From assembly GCA_021397835.1 (NCBI GenBank), contig JAJFZO010000191.1:8194001-8258000 (forward strand): a stretch of DNA of 64,000 nucleotides. The letters run 5' to 3'. Below the pieces are notes generated by a model. The model was not told the DNA's origin. It ran no database searches and saw only the letters and a program-made list of their open reading frames with translations. Position 1 is the first letter of the stretch. Each line of letters starts with the position of its first letter. This document shows positions 12,701-24,365 of this stretch, one piece after another. Made by a program: the position numbers and the translations under genes. This DNA is from Moringa oleifera (lineage: Eukaryota > Streptophyta > Magnoliopsida > Brassicales > Moringaceae).

Positions 12701-15700
12701 TGTATATATAACTACATACAAAAACAAGGTAAAAGACATGCAAACAGGAATATTACAAATTGAGAGCAACAGACTGAAAGAATGTTTTTTTTTTTTTTGG
12801 TTACATGCAAAGAATAGAGCAAACATGCAAATGAGGTGGGTGTTCCCAAAAAGGATCTAGAAATGCTATAAACACACACGATCGAACAAAACTTACCAAT
12901 AGCTACGTATTATTTAATTTGTCGATCTCCATGAAAATATCAACTTTAGAGAAAAGATAATTAATTGGATTAAAAAATAAAAGTGACTGAAAAATTGATC
13001 TCCATTGAAATAAAGAACACTGAAGAGAAAAGTTCAATTTGTAAGCTCAGAAACAAAAATGAAATCATTACCTAATTTATTGGATGTTAAATCAACAATC
13101 CGCATAAGTTTATACAGTTGAAAAACTTCATCATGAAATGCATATAGAAATACATAAATAATTAGATAGCTCTATCATTATGCCAAATAGCAAGATAGTC
13201 TCAACCGTAATTTTTAACATCACAAGTAAACATAAGGAAAATTTATCAGTAAAAGAAATTTAATATGATGAAAAGCCATCTATCATTTTTAACAAATATG
13301 AAAATGTATTAACTTTCTTTTATGGTGATTTTGAGAACTCCACCATGGTCATAGTTTGATTCCAATGATGCCTTATGTGAATTGAAAATAGTAAAGATAT
13401 ATTAAAAGCCATTATCATCTTAACACATATAATGACTAAATAATGCAGTTATAAAAAATTACCAAATTTACAATGACAACAGTTAGATTATAGCCCTAGA
13501 ATAACTACTGCGATAGTATCTACATACAAGAGTGAAAAAAATGTTACAACCAAATGAGACATATATGACATAAGTTTCCCAACTTTATGAGAAAACATTG
13601 CTTCAAGAGCACTATGGAGTATCCAATGCAAACACCCAAGAAAAAAGTTCATTTTGTATACTTAAACAGAAGAGTAGAAGCATTACATAATTTATTGAGT
13701 GTTAAAACAAGGGTGTTCGAAGATCTCTCCTGCTTAAAAATTTGATCAAAAAATGTATATACAGCTACATACAAAAAATAGGTAAAAGACATGCAAACAA
13801 GAATATTACAAATTGAGAGCAACAGACAGAAAGAATGTTTTTTCTTTGTTTCATGCAAAGAATAGAGCAAACATGAAAATGAGGTGGGCGTTCCCAAAAA
13901 GGATCTAGAAATGCTATAAACACGCATGATCGAACAACACTTACCAATAGTTGCGTATTATTTAATTTTTTGATCTTCATCAAAATATCAACTTTAGACA
14001 AAAAAGAATTAATTGGATTAAAAAATAAAAGTGACTGAAAAATTGATCTTTATTGAAATAAAGAACACTAAAGAGAAATGTTCAATTTGTAAGCTCAGAA
14101 ACAAAAGTGGAATCATTACTTAATTTATTGGATGTTAAATCAACAATCCACATAAGTTTATACAGTTGAAAAACTTCATCATGAAATGAATATAAAAATA
14201 CTTACATAATTAGATAGCTCTATCATTATGCCAAGTAGCAAGATAGTCTCAACCAAAATTTTTAACATCACAAGTAAACATAAGGAAATTTATCAGTTAA
14301 AGAAATTTAACTTGATGAAAAGCCATCTATCATTTTTAATAAATACGAAATTGTATTAACTTTCTTTTATGGTCATTTTTAAAACTCCACCATGGCCATA
14401 GTTTGATTCCAATGATGCCTTATGTGAATTGAAAATAGTAAAGATATATTAAAAGCCATTATCATCTTAACACATATAATGACTAAAATATGCAGCTATA
14501 AAAAATTACCAAATTTACAATGACAACAGTTAGATGATAGCCCTAGAATAACTACTGCGATAGTATCTACATAAAAGAGTGAAAAAAATGTTACAACCAA
14601 ATGAGACATATATAACATAAGTTCCCCAACTTTATGAGAAAACATTGCTTCAAGAACACTATGGAGTATCCAATGCAAACACCAAAGAAAAAAGTTTATT
14701 TTGTATACTTAAACAAAAGAGTAGAAGCATTACATAATTTATTGAGTGTTAAAACAAGGGTTCAAAGATCTCTCCTGCTTAAAAATTTCATCAAAAAATG
14801 TATATATAACTACATACAAAAACAAGGTAAAAGACATGCAAACAAGAATATTACAAATTGAGAGCAACAGACTGAAAGAATGTTTTTTTTTTTTTTGGTT
14901 ACATGCAAAGAATAGAGCAAACATGCAAATGAGGTGGGTGTTCCCAAAAAGGATCTAGAAATGCTATAAACACACACGATCGAACAAAACTTACCAATAG
15001 CTACGTATTATTTAATTTGTCGATCTCCATGAAAATATCAACTTTAGAGAAAAGATAATTAATTGGATTAAAAAATAAAAGTGACTGAAAAATTGATCTC
15101 CATTGAAATAAAGAACACTGAAGAGAAAAGTTCAATTTGTAAGCTCAGAAACAAAAATGAAATCATTACCTAATTTATTGGATGTTAAATCAACAATCCG
15201 CATAAGTTTATACAGTTGAAAAACTTCATCATGAAATGCATATAGAAATACATAAATAATTAGATAGCTCTATCATTATGCCAAATAGCAAGATAGTCTC
15301 AACCGTAATTTTTAACATCACAAGTAAACATAAGGAAAATTTATCAGTAAAAGAAATTTAATATGATGAAAAGCCATCTATCATTTTTAACAAATATGAA
15401 AATGTATTAACTTTCTTTTATGGTGATTTTGAGAACTCCACCATGGTCATAGTTTGATTCCAATGATGCCTTATGTGAATTGAAAATAGTAAAGATATAT
15501 TAAAAGCCATTATCATCTTAACACATATAATGACTAAATAATGCAGTTATAAAAAATTACCAAATTTACAATGACAACAGTTAGATTATAGCCCTAGAAT
15601 AACTACTGCGATAGTATCTACATACAAGAGTGAAAAAAATGTTACAACCAAATGAGACATATATGACATAAGTTCCCCAACTTTATGAGAAAACATTGCT

Positions 15701-18208
15701 TCCAGAGCACTATGGAGTATCCAATGCAAACACCCAAGAAAAAAGTTCATTTTGTATACTTAAACAGAAGAGTAGAAGCATTACATAATTTATTGAGTGT
15801 TAAAACAAGGGTGTTCGAAGATCTCTCCTGCTTAAAAATTTGATCAAAAAATGTATATACAGCTACATACAAAAAATAGGTAAAAGACATGCAAACAAGA
15901 ATATTACAAATTGAGAGCAACAGACAGAAAGAATGTTTTTTCTTTGTTTCATGCAAAGAATAGAGCAAACATGAAAATGAGGTGGGCGTTCCCAAAAAGG
16001 ATCTAGAAATGCTATAAACACGCATGATCGAACAACACTTACCAATAGTTGCGTATTATTTAATTTTTTGATCTTCATCAAAATATCAACTTTAGACAAA
16101 AAAGAATTAATTGGATTAAAAAATAAAAGTGACTGAAAAATTGATCTTTATTGAAATAAAGAACACTAAAGAGAAATGTTCAATTTGTAAGCTCAGAAAC
16201 AAAAGTGGAATCATTACTTAATTTATTGGATGTTAAATCAACAATCCACATAAGTTTATACAGTTGAAAAACTTCATCATGAAATGAATATAAAAATACT
16301 TACATAATTAGATAGCTCTATCATTATGCCAAGTAGCAAGATAGTCTCAACCAAAATTTTTAACATCACAAGTAAACATAAGGAAATTTATTAGTTAAAG
16401 AAATTTAACTTGATGAAAAGCCATCTATCATTTTTAATAAATATGAAATTGTATTAACTTTCTTTTATGGTCATTTTGAAAACTCCACCATGGCCATAGT
16501 TTGATTCCAATGATGCCTTATGTGAATTGAAAATAGTAAAGATATATTAAAAGCCATTATCATCTTAACACATATAATGACTAAAATATGCAGCTATAAA
16601 AAATTACCAAATTTACAATGACAACAGTTAGATTATAGCCCTAGAATAACTACTGTGATAGTATCTACATACAAGAGTGAAAAAAATGTTACAACCAAAT
16701 GAGACATATATAACATAAGTTCCCCAACTTTATGAGAAAACATTGCTTCAAGAACACTATGGAGTATCCAATGCAAACACCAAAGAAAAAAGTTTATTTT
16801 GTATACTTAAACAAAAGAGTAGAAGCATTACATAATTTATTGAGTGTTAAAATAAGGGTTCAAAGATCTCTCCTGCTTAAAAGTTTCATCAAAAAATGTA
16901 TATACAACTACATACAAAAACAAGGTAAAAGACATGCAAACAAGAATATTACAAATTGAGAGCAACATACAGAAAGAATGTTTTTTTTTTTTTTTGGTTA
17001 CATGCAAAGAATAGAGCAAACATGCAAATGAGGTGGGTGTTCCCAAAAAGGATCTAGAAATGCTATAAACACACACGATCGAACAACACTTACCAATAGC
17101 TACGTATTATTTAATTTGTCGATCTCCATGAAAATATCAACTTTAGAGAAAAGATAATTAATTGGATTAAAAAATAAAAGTGACTGAAAAATTGATCTCC
17201 ATTGAAATAAAGAACACTAAAGAGAAAAGTTCAATTTGTAAGCTCAGAAACAAAAATGAAATCATTACCTAATTTATTGGATGTTAAATCAACAATCTGC
17301 ATAAGTTTATACAGTTGAAAAACTTCATCATGAAATGCATATAAAAATACATAAATAATAAGATAGCTCTATCATTATGCGAACTTGTAAGATAGTCTCA
17401 ACCGTAATTTTTAACATCGCAAGTAAACATAAGAAAAATTTATCAGTTAAAAAAATTTAATATGATGAATAGCCATCTATCATTTTTAATAAATATGAAA
17501 ATGTATTAACTTTGCTTTATGGTCATTTTGAGAACTACACCATGGTCATAGTTTGATTCCAATGATGCCTTATGTGAATTGAAAATAGTAAAGATATATT
17601 AAAAGCCATTATCATCTTAACACATATAATGACTAAAATATGCAGCTATAAAAAATTACCAAATTTACAATGACAACAATTTGATTATAGCCCTAGAATA
17701 ACTACTGCGATAGTATCTACATACAAGAGTGAATAAAATGTTACAACCAAATGAGACATATATGACATAAGTTCCCCAACTTTATGAGAAAACATTGCTT
17801 CGAGAGCACTATGGAGTATCCAATGCAAACACCAAAGAAAAAAGTTCATTTTTTATACTTAGACAGAAGAGTAGAAGCATTACATAATTTATTGAGTGTT
17901 AAAACAAGGGTGTTCAAAGATCTCTCCTGCTTAAAAATTTCATCAAAAAATGTATATACAACTACATACAAAAACAAGGTAAAAGACATGCAAATAAGAA
18001 TATTACAAATTGAGAGCAATAGACAGAAAGAATGCTCTTTTTTTTTTTTTGTTACATGTAAAGACTAGAGCAAACATGCAAATGAGGTTGGTGTTCCTAA
18101 AAAGGATCTAGAAATACCATAAACACACACGATCGAACAACACTTACCAGTAGCTGCGTATTATTTAATTTGTTGATCTCCATGAAAATATCAACTTTAG
18201 AGAAAAAG
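6701..18208. repeat. Tandem array of ~1.05 kb units (11 full copies)
   Basis: Unit starts, taken at the first G of GAATTAATTGGATTAAAAAA (GATAATTAATTGG in units 7, 9 and 11), are 6701, 7732, 8761, 9806, 10859, 11907, 12957, 14006, 15055, 16104 and 17154, with the next at 18208. Spacings are 1029-1054 bases. The units are very similar over their whole length. Each contains a poly-T tract near base 860-880 (minus-strand poly-A) and a minus-strand exon-like piece, MEINKLNNTQLL, ending at a GTAAGTGTTGTTCG donor-like site. Short ORFs recur once per unit because the units are copies; their frames break differently between units, so they are not conserved genes. Confidence 0.97.
10859..17154. repeat. 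Higher-order (2.1 kb dimer) organisation inside the 1.05 kb array
   Basis: Alternate units resemble each other more than their neighbours. Those starting at 12957, 15055 and 17154 share GATAATTAATTGG and a CGATCTCCATG variant; those at 11907, 14006 and 16104 share ACAAAAAAGAATT, a GATCTTCATCAAAATATC variant and GAGAAATGTTC. Identical ORF patterns recur at 12536, 14634 and 16732, and at 11666, 13765 and 15863 (spacing 2098-2099). The blocks 12957-15054 and 15055-17153 are nearly identical, which points to recent dimer-level duplication, as in higher-order satellite repeats. Confidence 0.9.
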
Positions 18209-18500
18209 AATTAATTAGATTTAAAAAATAAAAGTGACCGAAAAATTGATCTTCATTGAAATAAAAAAGACTAAAAGAAAAGTTCAATTTGTAAGCTCAA
18301 AAACAAGTGGAATCATTACCTAAATTATTAGATGTTAAATCAACAATCCACATAAGTTTATACTGTTGAAAAACTTCATCATGAAATGCATATAAAAATA
18401 CATACATAATAAGATAGGTAGACATCCAGATAAACGAGTTATAGATGGAAAGCAAGAGAGAGAAACATTGTCTTATTTTGGTTGCATGCAAAAGAATAAG
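18208..18500. repeat. Truncated 12th unit of the 1.05 kb array
   Basis: The unit opening is present (GAATTAATTAGATTT, AAGTGACCGAAAAATTGATC, TAATTTATTG-like, AACTTCATCATGAAATGC), then homology to the first sub-unit stops near 18410. The sequence moves into a stretch resembling the second half of the unit and the larger downstream repeats (GCAAGAGAGAGAAACATTGTC, TTGGTTGCATGCAAAAGAAT). This is the right edge of the array. Confidence 0.85.
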
Positions 18501-19021
18501 ATATGCACCGTATTAATTGATACCTATCCATTTCTTGACTTCATATAATTATAACTTATCAAAAAAAAAAAAACTTTTATCTAACCGAAACAAATAAAGC
18601 AGTGGATCAACTTAGTGAGATGCCATGTATCAATAAAAGAACATTTAAAAATGATGACTTACTTTTTTATTTTTCTATTTTACTTAAATAATTCCTCATT
18701 AAAAAAAGCACAATTCACAAGATTAAAATCAATAGTAACTTATAGCTGCTTATAAATGTAACATGTTTTAAGAAAGGATATACAAATACTATGGATATAC
18801 TCAATTGGATAGCTGCATGTTGATTAATCTGTTGATCTCCATAAAAAAATCAAATGCAAAGAAAAAAAGAAGAACATGGTTAAATAATAGAAGTGACCAC
18901 AAGAAAAATGAACTTGATTGAAATATCAAAAGTGACCAAAAAATTAACTTTCATTGAAATAAAAAATTTTAAACAAAAAAGTTTAAAGAGAAAAGTGAAA
19001 GCATTAGCTAATTTATTGTGC
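18500..19021. repeat. Transition zone with a diverged half-unit
   Basis: No gene is seen. About 18820-19021 is a diverged relative of the 1.05 kb unit: CTGTTGATCTCCATAAAAAAATC, AAGTGACCAAAAAATTAAC, TTCATTGAAATAAAAAA and GCATTAGCTAATTTATTG all have direct counterparts in the array. It links the array to the larger repeats that start next. Confidence 0.7.
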
Positions 19022-20413
19022 ATTAAAACAAGAGTTTGATGAAAAAACTTCTTTAGGAAATGTATATGCAATTACATACCTAAACAAAGACGACAAGAGA
19101 ACAAGTAGATTATAGGTTGAAAACAAAAGGGAGAAGATTGCCTTGTTTTGGTTGACCCAAACGAATCAAGCAGGCCTTGTTTTGGTTGACAACTATCCAT
19201 TTTCTTGGCTCTATAGAACTATCACTTGTACATAAAATCAATGATTGTGACTCCAAGAAGATGTATAACCAGTGATAAAGTCTTCCATTAACCAAAAAAC
19301 ATTTACAAGTGATGACTAACTCCGTTTCTTATTTTTTTCTAGTGAAAGAGTGACATATAAAAAAGATAATTCAAAATATTACAACACTAACCTTCTTGGT
19401 AACATTGAGTCTACATGATGAGTAACTGTCATAAGTTCTGAGAGGCAAGGTATTTTCAAATAAAATCTACAATAAATAGACACAATTGGACAATACTTAC
19501 CAAGTGTAATTTGCTAATATCCATATAAATCTTGCTAAGGAATAAGTAAGCAAGGCCTAAATTGAAAGGTCTCAATCACAAGAAACATTGCTTAATGAAT
19601 AAGAAAGAATTTATCAAATAAACAAAGGGAAGCCTAATAACAAATGAAAATGAATGAAAAGTTGTGAATCTACCCTAGCAGCATTTGTAAGATCTTGTCA
19701 ACTTTCATGGAAGTAATAAAATTAAAGGAACTCTGAGTACACATGATTGTATGCAAAAACCTAAAAACATCTCTACCCAGTTCCATAACATCATAATTGA
19801 AAAGCCCCTTAGTTGCTTCAAAAATTATGAGATGACTTACACCTCTTAGGCCATGTGTAATGGCACTAGTTATAAAAGAGAAAAGTCAATAAGAAACTAG
19901 AAATATGTTCATACCTGAAATTTCACCGTTCCAATATAAAGCTTCTGCTTTATTTCCTTACGAACATCACGCCATGCAAGTTAATAAAATGAAAAAATAA
20001 GCAGAACTCACCAAGAAGGAATAAACATGTACATCCTTACAAAATATCTAGGAGTCATACAATACATTTCCCTTCCAAAAGTGTGAAAGAAGTTTTTAAA
20101 AAATAAGAAAAAAAAAAGAATAAGAAAGAACAAGGAAAGGCTATGGGGATAAAAATATCTAATCATGTTACAATTGGTCTTTGTTGTATAAAATAATTCA
20201 AACATTTAACATAGGAGGATTAATCAAAGGCAAAGGGTTTAGAGCATTAATTTAATACACTTAAGAACTTACTATTTGAGACCAACCAAACTACCAAATG
20301 GTATAAACAAATTTGCACAATTATTCTTGAAGTAGTGAACATCAAGAAATTTTTTTACACAAAATCTGCAAGCTAGTTACCATATAAAAGAGTCTAGATA
20401 AAGGAATCAACCA

Positions 20414-21582
20414 ACCTTGACTGCTAATTCACCGATAGCTCAACATGCATTGTTGGCAATAAAAATGGATTCTTTCAACTGAGTGGCATCTTGCACATCA
20501 AGTGTTATGTAGAAAGTACAAAACTAAAAACCCCGAATGCAAAAACATAAATTGGATTCCAAAGATGAAAGAGAGTCCTTTTACTAGCTATTTGGCTATA
20601 ACATCAAGGAATTCAGATAGGCGAGGATATAAATATACAAGTCAGACCTGATTGTAAAAGAAAATTTATCATTATATAACATACGTGTATATATTCAGTG
20701 GTAAGAATGTGTGAATATTTATACAAGAAAGTTTCTGGCAAAGAATGTGATTTTAACTCACTCTTGTAAGGTCCCCAAGAAGTTGAAGAGCACCTTGTTG
20801 AACATCGGAAGCATCATCAATACAACACTGCAGAGTGAAGCCTATAATGAAGGTTTAAATCAACAAGTAGGACAAAATGTCTTTAAATGCAATTAGCCTA
20901 TCTAGTAGTCTTCCCAAAATGTGACACCATATGTTAACAACGAGAACAATCGCCCCCTCTCAAGATAGCAGGGTGCTACAAGCATAAAATGCATCGTCAT
21001 CAAACAGCCTATATACCAAAATCATTGTGAGCCTTCAGATCCACTAAAAACCAATAGTTTTTACATCACCAAAGACTTCTACATAAATGCCTTTCTAAAG
21101 ATACTGCATAAAACCCACTATAGCAGAATCGCAAGTTTAATAGTCACTAAAGTTTTGGCCTAGCAATGAAAAGAATGAGCTTAATTGAGTTGTTGTGTCC
21201 ATATAGAACCTCATTTAATAAAACTACTATCACTAAACATTAAGAACAATTTTTTTCATGTTTGGCAGTTAGTGCTATCACACTATAAAGACTAGTGATT
21301 GGCACTACCAACAAGATTTATTCTGTATAATAATACACTAAGAAAAAGTAAAAATTAATTTTGTTGACATTTATTACTTCGAAGGACCCAAAATCAAATG
21401 CAGTTCCAATGACAAATAGAAGCACTCAAGCTTGAAATCATCAAATACAAGAAATAAAAGCCAGATAGGTCTGCAAATATATTCTCAAGATATTTGACAA
21501 AGATAAATACCAAACTTCAATCATACTGCCAAGCCTTTTTACAAGACTTGGGAGCAAGCCTAAGCAGCAGACAATAAACTCC
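20414..21582 (-). pseudogene. Transportin (importin-beta family) pseudogene fragment, repeat unit 1
   Basis: Four consecutive minus-strand exon pieces match the C-terminal HEAT repeats of plant transportin, the nuclear import receptor for M9/PY-NLS cargo, in the right order. At 21511-21582: EFIVCCLGLLPSLVKRLGSM. At 20762-20835: LQCCIDDASDVQQGALQLLGDL. At 20583-20622: LSEFLDV-like. At 20414-20495: QLKESIFIANNAC, then AIGELAVKV. Introns lie between them and donors of GT type remain. Lesions: a TGA (complement of 20440-20442) replaces the Trp of the conserved NNACWAIGELAVKV; other substitutions hit conserved glycines; the flanking exons of the ~890-residue protein are missing. It cannot encode transportin. 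Related fragments lie in units 2 and 4. Confidence 0.85.
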
Positions 21583-22373
21583 TTATCAAATTATACTCTA
21601 CAAACACAAAAGCAACCTATAACATAAGCATCCATTGTTATTTGATGGAAGTTGAAAATAATACCTATTATCTGTTAATCATATGGTCAGAAACTTTTCA
21701 ACAAGTAAAAACATTTAAAATATTAAGTGTTATGAACAAATTGGTGAGGAAAACATATACAGTAAATCCTATAAATAACAAGAGAAAACCCATGTCAGCA
21801 AGCATAAGATAATTATTTCTTCACATCTCAATAATGTGCTTAAAATTAAACATAACTTAAATAAAATAAATGCTCGGATCAGTGGGCATGTTCATTATTG
21901 CAAGGTAACCCAACCTTGGGTCATGCACTTCGAAATGTGGCAGTTTGAAACAATGGACATTTACTGAATTATATCATGTGTTTTGAAGTATCATAAAGTG
22001 GAAGTAAAATCCTAAGCTATTTTTTAAACCCCATAGTAGAGTGCAACTTGATATTAAAGTAGGCCTATAGAAACATGCCTAAGAAACCATAATGAAGTAG
22101 ATCCTGCATCTTTGACAAATAGCAATACAAATGTGACAAAGAAAAGCCTAGCACAACGAAGTTCATATTTTTAATGCTTTTAGGCTAAGGAGCTTAAACT
22201 CCAAACTAGTAACACAAATAAGCCAGATATACAGAATCGCTAAATCATCCATTAGCCAATTCCTACTACCTTCCAACTAGATCACAGCAAATTAAAAACA
22301 AAATTTAAAAAGCTAACTAAATAAAATAGTACATCAACATTGATTAGTTAGCAACGAATCATACCTGAACCAA

Positions 22374-22482
22374 AATCTCTGATGCTTGAATGCATGATGG
22401 GTTCCATAGTTTGCGCACATCAACTTTCTCATTGGCTAGTGGATGAGGTTCAAGAGGAAAATCAAATGTAAACCTAAAATCT
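22374..22482 (-). pseudogene. Unassigned exon-like block (PLEPHPLANEKVDVRKL)
   Basis: On the minus strand, open after a polypyrimidine/AG acceptor and up to CAG|GTATGATT: FTFDFPLEPHPLANEKVDVR, then KLWNPSCIQASEILVQ. Related versions are at about 27690-27795 (FPPEPHPLVNEKVDACKL) and 34147-34262 (FPLEPHPLANEKVDVRKL, then an in-frame TAG). The coding sense is kept better than the flanking intronic DNA, so it is probably an old exon. I do not recognise the protein. It lies directly upstream of the transportin exons, yet does not resemble the transportin segment expected there. Confidence 0.5.
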
Positions 22483-22916
22483 GTGAAAAATAATAAACAC
22501 ACAGTACCTCATTTACTACTTAAAAAAGTTCAAAAATAAAAAAAACAAACAAGAAAATTACTTTAATTACAAAAATAGAATAGCAAAAAATGCAAATCGA
22601 ATTTCTCAGTAGATTTTGGCACAAAAAAAAAACCATGATTTTCCTTCAACAGTATAAAAATTTGAAAACTGTGCATCATAGAAAGTGGGTCCTTTAAATA
22701 ATTAGCACAGACTGACAATAACACTCATAACTCCTTTTGCACCCAAAACCTGTTATTTATCAGAATGTAAACCTAAAAAGAATAATGACATCTAAACCCT
22801 TGACCAGTTAATTCCTTTTGTTGAAATACAAAATAAGGTATATAAACTAAAAGAAAGTTGCAATTGGACTTTGTAGAAAGTAACAGGGAAAACAAAAAAA
22901 TGTTAAGTTAAATACC

Positions 22917-23022
22917 TTTCCAATTCTCCCCCAGTTAAATTTTCTCATCTAAGGCTGCCATTGCTAGGAGCAAATTCCTAGCAACATTAGGTAATTCTGG
23001 TAATGAAAGGGCTGTCATTGGT
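22917..23022 (-). pseudogene. Unassigned exon-like block (LPELPNVARNLLLAMAA)
   Basis: The minus strand reads PMTALSLPELPNVARNLLLA, then MAALDEK, then frame loss before a GGTATT donor. The copy in unit 2 (about 28255-28360) reads PMTALSLPELPNATGNLVLV. Two copies with shared coding sense suggest a real ancestral exon. The helix-like, Leu/Ala-rich stretch would fit an alpha-solenoid protein, but this is only a guess from composition; no family is assigned. Confidence 0.45.
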
Positions 23023-23352
23023 TTTGAACTAACAAAAAATGACTACAAACATGAGAACAGACATTAATGAAGAGCAGAGGAACATAAGAACAAATGATTA
23101 GTTATAGTGAAGCATTACAAGATGAGATCAACTTCCTTACTCCATTTGCACAAATCACAATGGCAAACACAAATATATGTAGATTATTATTAAGCAACAA
23201 GAGCTACTAATGTGATATTTAGTCATCAAGCATGAGACCACATATGATCATCCTCGGTTCTACCATCTTCTTTAAACAAAATATTTTTGCTCTTTTTATC
23301 CTTGAATGCCTCCATATATTGCAAGTTTTATCAAATAATATGAAGGACAAAC

Positions 23353-23420
23353 CTTTTTTTGGATTGCAGGCAATAGAATATCTCTATCATCATGGACACA
23401 GAGCTTCTTTGGAGTTTACA
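23353..23420 (-). pseudogene. Unassigned exon-like block (KLCVHDDRDILLPAIQKK)
   Basis: The minus strand reads KLCVHDDRDILLPAIQKK between CTCCAAAG and a GTTTGTCC donor-like site. Counterparts are at about 28905-28975 (KLHVYGGRDILLRAIQEK) and 30906-30975 (KLHVYGNGDIVLHVIQKK). The frame is open in all three copies and substitutions are largely conservative, so the block was probably once an exon. The protein is not recognised. Confidence 0.5.
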
Positions 23421-24084
23421 AATGGGAGAAAAAGTAGTAGATAACAATAAAGACAAATGATTTTTGTAGCCCACAAAATTTTAACAGGAATCAAGATATG
23501 TAATAAAACATGACTCTTAAGAGAACATAGTGAGGAAAGATTCTATTTTCTGTATGGCGGTTGCATTCACCTAGATAATATTGTTTTTGTGGAGAACAAA
23601 ATCAAGCTTGTTATTTTGCCCTGTGAGAAACTAACATGAAACCCATTTTTAGCTTCACAACTAGGTGTCCGACAATAACATCTGTCTTTGTGTTCATGAA
23701 CGCAGCTTTTTTAGTTTTCTTGTCTCTAAGTCAAACAAATTAGGATCAATTAAGATATGAAAAAAGATCACCTAAATAACTGAGGCAGGAAGGCAAAGGT
23801 GAAGAAACTCCATGGCCAGCTAAATCTTCACATGGTATTGTGTTTTACAAGGTTCACTGTCAAATCACCAAAAATTTGCATCTGCGATTCTGTTAATAAC
23901 AAGGCTATGCCACTTAAGAACACGGAGAATCCTTCATTTCTTTAATAAAGTTACCATGACAAAAGTGTAGGGCATATAATTTACTTTTGTTACTTCTATG
24001 AAGCACACTAGCAAGCATGGATTTTGAAGGAATGTCTCAAAAAAAAAAATAAATAAATGTGTCCATGTGAATGTGCCAATAATT

Positions 24085-24277
24085 CTTCAACTTCAATCCT
24101 AGAAATTGAACAACCTACTTTTCTTGATTTGGCTACAATTTATAGATTTCACCTCTACAAGAAAAATGTTGTAAACAAGCCTATGGTCTGAGAACCTTGT
24201 TTCTCCATAAACATAAGACAGTTGATTCAAGCTTCCCCAATATCATAGTATACGATCACACCTGGATGGGAATGGCA
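24085..24277 (-). pseudogene. Inositol polyphosphate 5-phosphatase pseudogene fragment, unit 1
   Basis: Minus-strand translation gives PFPSRCDRIL, an in-frame stop, then LNQLSYVYGETRFSDHRLVY and NIFLVEVKSIN. PSxCDRIL and SDHRPV are two signature motifs near the C-terminal end of the catalytic domain of type I inositol polyphosphate 5-phosphatases, which remove the 5-phosphate from inositol phosphates and phosphoinositides. Here Trp of P(A/S)WCDR is Arg, Pro of DHRPV is Leu, TGA replaces the Trp after RIL, and stops follow the fragment. Only the last catalytic exon is present. The unit 3 copy (31605-31847) is more open; unit 2 keeps only a scrap near 29425-29455. Confidence 0.8.
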
Positions 24278-24365
24278 TAATAAAACACTAACTTTTACTA
24301 GAATTGACCCATAAGATAGTTGACAATCATGTAATACAAGACTAATATGATTTCACAGTAAATCA

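Larger units (their letters stand above)
19022..24365. repeat. Large direct repeat unit 1 (~5.3 kb)
   Basis: The first of four collinear repeats. Landmark TTGGTTGACCCAAACGAATC at about 19157 recurs near 24485, 29690 and 32070. The unit carries, on the minus strand from high to low coordinate: an inositol 5-phosphatase fragment (24085-24277), four unnamed exon-like blocks (about 23780-23880, 23353-23420, 22917-23022, 22374-22482), four transportin exons (20414-21582), and further short GT-donor-bounded blocks near 20280-20345, 19915-19980 and 19500. Unit limits are arbitrary within a tandem series and set here at AGTTTGATGAAAAAACTTC. Confidence 0.9.

Noticed and set aside
7340..18068. Recurring ORFs inside the 1.05 kb units (MRKHCFKNTMEYPMQ and MSKVDILMKIKKLNNTQLL types)
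   Set aside because: They repeat only because the DNA repeats. Their length and frame vary from unit to unit and no domain is visible. Part of the minus-strand series is kept as exon-derived satellite sequence, not as a gene.
6701..18500. CRISPR-like regular spacing
   Set aside because: Units are ~1.05 kb and similar throughout. There are no short repeats with unique spacers, and the context is eukaryotic.
19850..19980. Possible further transportin exons (an NSAIT-like piece near 19860 and a DVRKEIKQK-like piece near 19950)
   Set aside because: Their order on the minus strand is opposite to that in transportin and the match is only a few residues. They are left as unassigned donor-bounded blocks.
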